From: Selaginella moellendorffii
Lineage: Eukaryota > Streptophyta > Lycopodiopsida > Selaginellales > Selaginellaceae
Direction: 5' to 3'
Assembly (NCBI RefSeq): GCF_000143415.4
Contig: NW_003314265.1
Coordinates: 1,260,446 to 1,324,445 of the forward strand
Length of the DNA stretch: 64,000 bases
A program made the translations under genes and the position numbers. Numbering within the stretch: position 1 is the stretch's first letter; every line of letters starts with the position of its first letter. Of the stretch, positions 55,748 through 64,000 are shown piece after piece. The notes beneath the pieces are model-generated. The model was not told where the DNA came from. It searched no databases and saw only the letters and a list, made by a program, of their open reading frames with translations.

Positions 55748-56816
55748 TCACAGACCTTGTATGCTCTGGACAATGGTGTGGTGCCATGGGTCGCTAAGGT
55801 GCGTCAGCAAGTTCTCGAAAGGTCCCTGGTGTGTCACGTTGGACTGGATGATGAATCCAAGGAACGCGAGCATTGCAAGGCGACCTGCGCAAAACAAAGG
55901 TTCGATCGATCACACAATCAAGAGCTTTCAAAGAACAAGAACTATACCATTTGCCAGCTCCTTTTCTTTGTACTCCTCGTTGGCTGGGAAGTTGAGAGGA
56001 TTGAAGATGCCTCCCGGGTAGCCGACCTCGTTGGGAGGCAAGCTGTAGCCCTTGAAGATCGGATCCTGGTTGACGCTCCCGGGGTACTTGATGTCTTGCC
56101 ATCTCCTCACCTCCACGTAGTGGAACATGAGAAACTCGATGACGAAGAGCGTGGACGCTGGAGCAAAGTACTCCACCTTGCCAGCGTCATACCACAGCGG
56201 CGCGTTGATCACCCCGATCTTGGTGAGGACCTCAGGGATGAGCATGCCGGCAACTCCAACCATGGCCCAGCGTCCGTTTTGGAGCTCGGCTTGGACGTAC
56301 CACTTGAGGTTGGCCGGGTCGCCGGCGAGTCCCAAAGGATCGAAGCCATTGTCTCCGGGAAGGCTGGAAGAAACCAAGACAAGTGTAAGCTTCTCACACA
56401 ATTTTAGCTCAAGACAAGTTCACCACACTATACTATAGATTTCACACAAATCTTGGTCTAGCATCGAGCTTTCGCGTGGATATATATCCATGCCAGGGCT
56501 TCCAGGCAATGTGATCTACGTGGACTAAAAGCCATACTTCTAGCATTGCACCGAAACTAGAGCCTTATCGATCAGAGAACTCTTTCTAATCTGCTATAGA
56601 GAGATCACACGAGCTCACATACCTTCCATTGAGATAGCCAGGAGACGCCAATCCGGGGCACCACTCGCCTTTCTTGGCCTCCACCTTGAATTTGCCAGTC
56701 GCGAAAGAAGGCGCGGCCACGGCTCGGGATCCCCTCTGGAGCTTGCTACTCGATCTCGAGAGGAATGTGGATGGGCACGACACGCCGATCGATGCCTGCA
56801 TTGTCGATGCCGCCAT
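55748..56816 (-). CDS. LHCA4: Photosystem I light-harvesting chlorophyll a/b protein, Lhca4 type
   Basis: Three exons: 56816-56623, 56363-55948, 55884-55748; 248 residues. A chloroplast transit peptide (about 48 residues, Ser/Arg/Ala-rich) precedes [20 protein letters not shown]. Helix B contains [20 protein letters not shown], with Asn rather than His as chlorophyll ligand, the feature tied to the red-shifted chlorophylls of Lhca4 and Lhca3. Then come [40 protein letters not shown], helix [16 protein letters not shown], and [11 protein letters not shown] at the C-terminus. It binds chlorophyll a/b in the LHCI belt in thylakoids. The match to Lhca4 over Lhca2 rests on the EWCPGLASP and SVNQDPIF segments. 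Confidence 0.93.
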
Positions 56817-57779
56817 TTTTCCTCCTCCTCGGCTCGATCCCTCAAGCAGTGTCTTCTTCCAATTTTACCTAAGAAGAACTGGATGTGTGGCCTTGGCCAT
56901 CGGGCGGCCCAGCTGCTCCCAGAATCTAATCTGACGGCTCCTGGCCAGCCTAGTTTTCGCAATGGATATCTCGGCGTGGCCAATGAGAGTGCGCATGGCC
57001 AATCCGGCCGGGTGCTCCCTGGACCGTTCGTTTCTGGATCCAACGGCTGAGCGCAGCTCTACCATAAGAGCCACAAGAGAGAGTTTGTGGCTTCCAGTTT
57101 GCTGCTCTCTCCATATCTTTTTCTTCCATCAGAGAAGTCTAGATAATTAGTGTAAATAGTTAAGCATTTATCCTTAGTTTCGCTAAGCTCATAGCTTAAT
57201 TGAGCTGCTAATAAGAACTCAACTGTATAGCTAGAAAGCATAGTAGGGAAGACCCCTCGCCTCTACGAAGTAGACATACTAGACACACTTAAGATCTAAA
57301 TTGATGTGATTGCCAAATTGCTCCTTGATGCTATCAGAATCAAGCACTCCTTGAGCTGATTCATTGTAGGCCCTTTGGTTTATTCTCATAAAGTTTTATG
57401 TAATCTTTTCCATTTTTACTTTTTTTTCACGTGCAAGCTTCCTAGAACCATATCAGAATCCAAAAGGAAGAATAATCCAGCACCCCTCTCTTACGTGGCT
57501 ACCCCCTTACCACGCTCACTACTCTTAGCCCTGCAAACTTTAATTAGTAGATGTTGTTAATGGGCATGTTAATGATTATAATTTTATATTTAGCCAGTGA
57601 ATGAACAACTATAATTTATAAATATATAACCTACGCTTGGTTTAAGTTTTTCCTCATTGTGTGTGCTCCTTATATTTTCTCAAGATAATATTCTTTATTT
57701 CTTTGATCTTATTGAGAGAATTAATAGTAAGAAAAATTCTTTTACTTTCTGTATTATGGTTGGTCTTCTTCCAGAAGAG
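56817..57779. other. Lhca4 promoter and AT-rich flank
   Basis: The first ~200 bp is the 5' flank of Lhca4. From ~57120 onward it is AT-rich with no supported gene, and it probably includes the left end of the transposon remnant described next. Confidence 0.4.
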
Positions 57780-58540
57780 AGAGAATATGAAAGATGCCAT
57801 TGACTAATGAGATATCGATATCATTATCGAGGTTGTAAAGATGGTTTGAAGTGGAATTGTAAAAATTGCAATACCACAAGATTTCTTAGAGTTAATATTT
57901 GATTTGCAAATAGTAAATTCACATTTATTCAAATGTTTAGAGTGATGTATTGTTGATGCATTAAAATGCCACAAGATCAAGTTCATATTGAGTGTAATAT
58001 TAAAGTGAGCACAAGATAACAAATTGGTACAACTTTTGTCATGATATTTATATTATTACATTACAATGAAGTAGTTAAAAGATTGGTGGTCCAGAAAGAA
58101 ATATGAAAATTGATGAAAGTAAGTTTGGTAAGAAAAAATATAATTGTGGTAGAAGAGTAGAAAGTCAATGGATCTTTGAAGGAATTGAATGTGATTCAAA
58201 TTGAATGTTTATAGCTTCGGTGGCCAATCATATTACACAAAATTTAATTGATATATTATATACATATGTTGAACTAGGAAAGTTCTATTTCTATAATTAT
58301 TATTAACTAATAATTATAATTAATATTTTAGGAACAATTATATATAGTGATTATTGGGCTGGTTATAATTCAGAGTGGTTGAATTAGTTGAACTTCACTT
58401 ATTATACAGTAAACCACTACCAAATTTTTGTTGATCCCATAACTAGAGTTTATACAAATCATATTGAATCATTCTATGTAGTCATATTAAGGTATACAAT
58501 CAAGGATAATGCTGTTATAGTAGAATAAATAGTATATTTT
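57780..58540 (+). mobile_element. Decayed Merlin (IS1016/ISXO2-like) DNA transposon
   Basis: In shifting plus-strand frames the sequence reads DGLKWNCKNCN near 57840, then FANSKFTF, then the ISXO2-like/DDE transposase core: KIDESKFGKKKYNCGRRVES and QWIFEGIECDSN (58105-58200). It continues with GTIIYSDYWAGYNSEW (near 58330) and VDPITRVYTNHIESF (near 58435). The two Asp-containing blocks and the final Glu block have the order and wording of IS1595/IS1016-type transposases, represented in eukaryotes by Merlin. Several stop codons interrupt it. Terminal inverted repeats were not located. Confidence 0.8.
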
Positions 58541-59699
58541 ACTTTGTACTTTTAAATACTTAAAAATAATTGATAAAATAATATACTAGAACAATCTTTA
58601 ATTTATAGCAATGAGGTGGCATACAATTCCAAATAAGCAAATGGGCCCACCCTAAATAGGGGGTGGAGGGGGTTGCTATATTGTGCATTCTACCTATCCA
58701 AAAAGACTGCCTTTTAGAGCATCTTAGTAGTAAACCAGTTATATACAAGCCTACCATGCCTAAAGGTAATCACCTCAATCCCTTTGCTACTCAAAAACTC
58801 TAGAGTCTTGGGACACAGGCCTTGCTCTCCAAATGAAATAGCCATAGTATATAACACTATCTTTCATCTGCTCATGTACTACAGCTATCATGGGTACATG
58901 ATTATTCAATTGGCGGTAGTAGAACTTGAGCACCAAGAAGATCTACACCCTTGAGTTGGGGACGTTGAGGTAGCTATCAGTGTAAGAAAACAGTTTTGTG
59001 TAAGTTACAAATTTTACCAACTTACTTTGTCTATTTGCTTTGGCCTTAGTTAAGTTCTTTCGCCAAGGTTCTTGTATATTGTATGAACTCCTAGTTAGTT
59101 CTACTTGGTTTCAGCTACTTACTACATAAATAACAAAGCATTAGCCATCTATCCACGGATTCCCAAATTCTCTCATAATCCCCCTCCCTGGATTAGATTA
59201 GATTTAAGGTTCAGTTGCTCTCCCTACAAGCACAAGCAACTAAGCACATCAAGCCTCCAAGTTTCTCACATCCCTTAGTACAACAAAATTTGATCATGAG
59301 ACCCTTTAAATCCCAAACCTTGGGTGTATCATTTACTTTGGGACACTTCGGAGGGGGGGGGGGGGGGGGAACACTGTGGCCTAATGGCTCGATATAAGTA
59401 CCCTTACTCCTTTATTTCCATCTTGAAGAGAAGGTCCAAGCCCCTAGGAAGGACCAATAAGCCATAAGGTACTCAAGTGGGGCATCACTCCATATAAGTT
59501 AAGAGCATTGTAATCAATTTCCCCTCCGAGAGTGACTATTAATATATAGAATATATAAATATGCATACTAATTAGTCAAAAAACTATAGCTTATATACAA
59601 AAGCAAGTGGCCTAGATTGAAATTAATTTGAAATCCCTCTATGCTAATATAAGTATACAATATTACAGTTATATACTTGGACCTCATATCATCCCCTCT
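58541..59699. other. Repeat-derived AT-rich sequence
   Basis: No gene supported. A 17-G run lies at 59353-59369. Sequence style is like the LTR-containing insertion at 46-48 kb. Confidence 0.4.
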
Positions 59700-59990
59700 T
59701 TGTGGAAGGATAGAAGGACTTAATCTACCAATCTTTCTATTGTATAGATTAGTTAATCCATGTAAGGCAATTAGTCATCCACCTATAATATAGTCTCTTT
59801 ATTCCATATAAGCTAACTAGTCATCCATTTGTACCATAGTTTTGTTATTTTTGGAAGGATAAAAGGATTGAATTTACCAATCCTTCTATTGTGTAAACTA
59901 GTTATTCCATATGAAATAATTAGTCATATATTCATACTATAGTCTTGCTATTCCATGTGAGGTAACTAGTCATCCATCCATACCACAATC
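59700..59990. repeat. Duplicated ~150-bp block with internal short repeats
   Basis: The block starting TGGAAGGATAGAAGGA at ~59702 recurs, diverged, at ~59851 as TGGAAGGATAAAAGGA. Within both, an AACTAGTCATCCA-type unit recurs every ~50 bp. Confidence 0.65.
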
Positions 59991-60209
59991 CCACTCCACA
60001 AGAGGAAGGACATACGTATAAATGTCTAAAATATACAATTTCAAATTTAGGGGTAAAAATATATCTTGCCCAAGGGTATATTATATTTTAAATAGCCACT
60101 AATTAATTAAAGTTGAATCTATACCATTTGCTCTAGTAGTGCACCTTATCTCTCTCTCGTTAAGCCAATTGGAAAAAAGACAACTATTTAATAAAAGAGC
60201 AAATCTTAT

Positions 60210-60660
60210 CAAATCAAACACTAAATCATCCACTATATACTTTACAAGTTGACAATGATGGGACTTGATTTGCTTTGATATATTTGGGTTTGCACGAAGC
60301 AAAAGGCTCTGAAAGAGAATACCAAATTGCATTCATCACAATCATCAACATGTCCAAATATGCACTTAAAGACATTTGGGAGAATTCTCCAATTCTCATT
60401 ACATCAAACTCCAAATCATCCATTTTATACTCCATATATTGACAAGGATAGGACTTGATTTGCTATGACATATTTGGGTCTGCACAAAGTAAAAGGCTCT
60501 GAAAGAGAACACAAATTGTATTCATCACACCAAATTGTATTCATCATAATCATTAACATGTTCAAACGTGCACTTAAAGACGTCTAAGAGAATGCTTTAA
60601 TCCACACAAGTGTAAGCTTCTGAAGATATTTGAGAGAATGCTTTAATCCACATAAGTGTA
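60210..60660. repeat. Tandem ~192-bp repeat, two full units plus a partial
   Basis: The unit beginning near 60212 (ATCAAACACTAAATCATCCA) recurs near 60404 (ATCAAACTCCAAATCATCCA), including the internal AGGCTCTGAAAGAGAA. A third partial unit follows from about 60523. A shorter internal duplication (GAGAATGCTTTAATCCACA) occurs near 60590 and 60635. Confidence 0.75.
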
Positions 60661-60749
60661 AGTATAGTGCACATGAATTTGGAGCCAAACTCCAAGCTTG
60701 TTGCATTACGAAACGAGGGTTCGATATAATCCCACGAGCATCAACTCTC

Positions 60750-61370
60750 TGTATTTAACACTTGCACACAAAATGGTGTCAGATGGTGTCAGGCACAATT
60801 TTGGCATACTTGTGGCCTAACGCGAGAAAGAGGGTACCCCACAGACTAAAGCAGCGTGGAGCTTGAGTTTAGACCCAAGCTAAATGCAAAACAAAGAGTG
60901 ATATAGCTCAGTGGGAGCCAAACTAATGTTTTAGATGGTTGAACATGCATTCTAACTAGTATCCCTACTATATATTTGGACCCCCCATAGTCCCCCCTGT
61001 CCCTCCACACTTTCCATAATTAGCCAATAGAATGAAATGAGACCAATACAAAGGGCATGATATGGTAAGCTATCATTTAGCAAATGTTGAGGGACCAATC
61101 TTAATATCGTGGGGGTTCTTGATACTAGCAAGTGCAAGTTAATAACACAAGTTTCTCAAACTAAAATGAGTATACTTAGCAAGAAACACATAGAGTTCCT
61201 ATCTTATATTTATCCAATTTAAGTGCAAGGTCATTGACTAGTTTCTCAACTAACTCAAGTGGGCATGATAAAGGGAACCAATTGTACTGACTTTCTGCCA
61301 TCATGGCAGTAAGGAAAGAGTGTCTATAAGGATTGACCGACAAGTATCTTTTGATACCCGAAGTCATATT
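60750..61370 (-). mobile_element. LTR-like sequence of the Ty3/gypsy element
   Basis: In minus orientation this matches ~46905-47750 (shared segments listed under that entry). It lies just downstream of the element's chromodomain stop in the element's own direction, as a 3' LTR should. Exact ends and target-site duplication not determined. Confidence 0.6.
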
Positions 61371-61983
61371 CGCGACATTCTCCCCCCTTTAGAGAAGATT
61401 GACATCCTTGTCGATGCATATCCAAGTCTAGTAAACTGTTAAGGAAACAACTCCAAAAGTTAATGGAAAGCACACTATATGGGAAACACACTGACTTAAA
61501 TGAGTTATGGAACGACCTCTTTTATATGTCCAAAGACATTTAAGACTTAGACACCCTTCGGCTGTCATTGACAAGGAAATGACTAATGGAGTTAGCCACC
61601 CTTGTTACTCCGAGTACCACTCAGTTTACAAAGGAATGGTATATCCCTACCTACAAGGACATAGGGAGAAGGCCATAGGCCCAACTTCCTTGAGCAAGAA
61701 ATTAACCTCATTGGGAAGATTTAAACAACTATTATAAACTGGCAGAATAAGTTGTTTAAACGACCATACCCTTTTAAAAAATGAGTCATCGAGAGAGAGG
61801 CAGGGACTTGTGATCAGTCTATAATAGTTATCCCTATGGTTATGGATTGGACCTATGCACGAAAGTGCTGAAGTTAGCTTGCCAAAATTGACCCAATTAC
61901 TAACAAACGAAAGAAATGAAACTTTGATTTCTAGAAATATATTACTTTATTAATTTGCAAGATTTATTACAAGTTTACAAAAG

Positions 61984-64000
61984 TTAATCTTTATTACTAT
62001 TCTCATACTCCGTGACAAGCTCATGAGCATGTGTAAGATTCCTAAGAGGTTCCCAAGTTGATTCACAAGTCAGGCAACCTTTCCACTTAATTAGATATTC
62101 CTTGGAACGACCACCACGAGCTTTGTGGGACAAGAGAATTGCCTTGACCTCATACTCAAGATCACCATTCACAACTTCCGGAGGGGGACAAATGTCCATA
62201 GAGCGATCCGCATCAACATGATATGGTGCTAGTAAACTGATATGAAACACATCATGTACATGGGATAACTCATCTAGAATATTCAACTTATAAGATACAT
62301 CACCAACTCGCATCAATATCTAATAGGGCTTGACATATCATGGTAACAGCTTCCAAGATAAAGATTCCTTAATGTTTATGTTCCAAGAAGATAACCATAC
62401 ATGATCTCTCATTTGATAGGATACATTTTGACGATGTTAATCCTTAATACGTCAATACCTATCCTGAGCTTTGCCCATCGCCTCAATAGCTCTAGACCAA
62501 CTTTGGCATAGCTGCTCTACATAAATCTCAAAGGCCCGGACCAACACTTTGGACATTGGTTTCGGTACAACAATCTATTGAGGCACCCCATGAGCATTCC
62601 CTTATAGCATCTCCCGCAGAGAATAGCCAATAACGCTGTTAAATGTGTTGTTATAACATATTTCTGTTGTGTCCAAATGTTCAACCCAGTCATGTTGGTC
62701 CACTATGACATAGTACTACAGATAATCCTCAACTTGAGCATTCATATGTTTGGTCTGCCCATCAATTTGAGGATGATAAGCCATACTAAACTTCAACTTG
62801 GTACCAAACAGCTGGAACAGTGTGCCCCAAAACTTCCCCGTAAACCTTGAATCTCTATTTAAGATCATCTCTTCGAGAAGACTATGAACTCATACTACTT
62901 CATGGAAAAAAAGCTTTGCTACTTGCTTCGCATTCATTGTTTCCATAGTTTGAATGAAGTGTGCAATCTTTGACAACTGATCCACAACCACCATCAAAGT
63001 ATTATAACCCTTAGACTTCGGCAAGCAAGTGGCAAAATCAAGTGTCACACTCTAAAATGGCCATGTCAGTGCTGGAATGCACTGCAACTTTCCAGCTTGC
63101 TTTTAGTTCTGCGCTTACATTGCTGGCATATAGAGCAGGAACGAACATAATCCGCTATATCACCTTCCATACCAGACCAAAAAAATCCCTTTTTTCAATG
63201 AAGCAAGAGTCTTTTTTTTTCCATCATGTCCTACTTCCTGAACATAATGATGTTCCTGTAGAAACAACTGCTGCAGATCCTTAGAGGGAAGATACAATCT
63301 TTCTTGCTTATAAAAAATAAGTCTATCCCGAACTGAGAAGTGAAGTTTTATATTGGTATGGCTAGCAACTTTCGTGGCTTCACTACCAAGGTTTTGCTTC
63401 GACAACTCCACATGATGTAAAATTACCTTTGCTAATAGATCACTTCCATATGAAGCCCAAATGTTTTCCAACCAATCCAAACTGATTGCTAATATTGCCT
63501 AGAACTGAGACTGACGACTCAATGCATCTGAAACAATATTGTCTTTATCAGGTTCATATATGATTTCAATATCATATCTAGTAAGCTTCTTTTGCCAATG
63601 AGTCTGTTTCAGCGTAAGTTTTGGCTACATAGCAAAGTAGCTCAGTGTGTTATTATCTGTATAAACTTTGGTATATCCACCCAAATAGTGTCTCTAGTGT
63701 TCCAATGCCGACACTATAGCAAACATCTTTTTCTCGTGTGTTGGCCATTTTCGTTGGGTTTCATCCAATTTCTTGGAATAAAACGCAATAGAACAACCAT
63801 ATTGCCTTAGCGTAACACCAACTGCTTTGTCACAATTTTGCTACAACACGGCACCAATAGTATAGCCAGATGCATCACAATGCACTTCAAAGGGTTTATC
63901 AAGAGCTGGGATCCTGAGAACAGGAATCGTAGTCAGATCTCCTTCAATCATACAAAAGCACGCTAACAAGCTGGTGTCTAATGAAACAGTATATTACATT
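61984..64000 (-). mobile_element. Decayed chromodomain Ty3/gypsy retrotransposon, pol region
   Basis: Minus strand, running off the window. From high to low coordinates: RNase H of reverse transcriptase (PFEVHCDASGYTIGAVLQQ near 63880), the integrase HHCC zinc-binding part (LFLQEHHYVQEVGHDGKKK near 63230), and the integrase core (MVVVDQLSKIAHFI near 62960, then FSMAYHPQIDGQTKHMNAQV near 62770). Last is the integrase C-terminus (SHVHDVFHISLLAPYH) with a chromodomain (SKEYLIKWKGCLTCESTWEP near 62070-62120). Several in-frame stops make it inactive. Chromodomains of this class direct integration to marked chromatin. Confidence 0.85.

Noticed and set aside
61507-61737. Plus-strand 76-residue frame beside the retroelement
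   Set aside because: Lies in LTR-like repeat sequence, no recognisable domain.
1-64000. CRISPR arrays, operons, bacterial origins
   Set aside because: Eukaryotic window with spliced genes; no regularly spaced short repeats of that type seen.

Overview
The window is nuclear DNA from a land plant. I infer a lycophyte, most likely a Selaginella species. Plant-only families are present: an LHCI antenna protein of the Lhca4 type, an arabinogalactan peptide, a PLS-class pentatricopeptide-repeat protein, a plant MscS-like channel, a germin-like protein and cinnamoyl-CoA-reductase-like genes. Introns are mostly 50-70 bp and intergenic gaps are small. A four-domain voltage-gated calcium channel and a pair of cyanovirin-N-homology lectins are not what one expects in a seed plant.

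Region 1 (0.8-16 kb) is gene-dense: a prion-like Q/Y/W-rich protein (-), a UBE2H/UBC4-6-type ubiquitin-conjugating enzyme (+), a 1214-residue PPR protein (-), a very intron-rich four-domain CaV-type channel (-), and an F-box/WD40 protein (+). Several pairs are head-to-head with short shared promoters.

Region 2 (16-23 kb) is a decay zone. It holds a broken SAD1/USP39-like gene whose zinc-finger part has been flipped in place, two rearranged fragments of separase, an arabinogalactan peptide gene, a candidate spliced cysteine-rich peptide gene and 2.4 kb of AT-rich sequence.

Region 3 (22.9-40.1 kb) is gene-dense again: an unrecognised protein head-to-head with separase, a small basic protein, two tandem CVNH lectin genes, an unrecognised protein, a germin-like protein with one altered metal ligand, an MscS-like channel with a GC-AG intron, tRNA-Gly(UCC), and an AAAP amino-acid transporter.

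Region 4 (41-54.9 kb) is a tandem array of CCR-like reductase genes, all on the minus strand, arranged A-B-C, then a 2.5-kb LTR-containing insertion, then A'-B'-C' and a remnant D. Only B and C' look intact; A, C, A', B' and D carry visible lesions. A and A' share lesions, so a pseudogene was duplicated as part of a block.

Region 5 (55-57 kb) has a secreted eight-cysteine protein and Lhca4. Region 6 (57-64 kb) is repeats: a decayed Merlin (IS1016/ISXO2-like) DNA transposon, minisatellites, and a decayed chromodomain-bearing Ty3/gypsy element whose LTR family also appears inside the reductase array.

The strongest finding is the four-domain CaV-like alpha1 subunit at 7.7-14.05 kb. It has four pore loops (acidic residues E, E, D, D), S4 segments, a post-IVS6 EF-hand-like region and an IQ motif. 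All exon structures were derived by eye from splice signals and family resemblance. No search was run.
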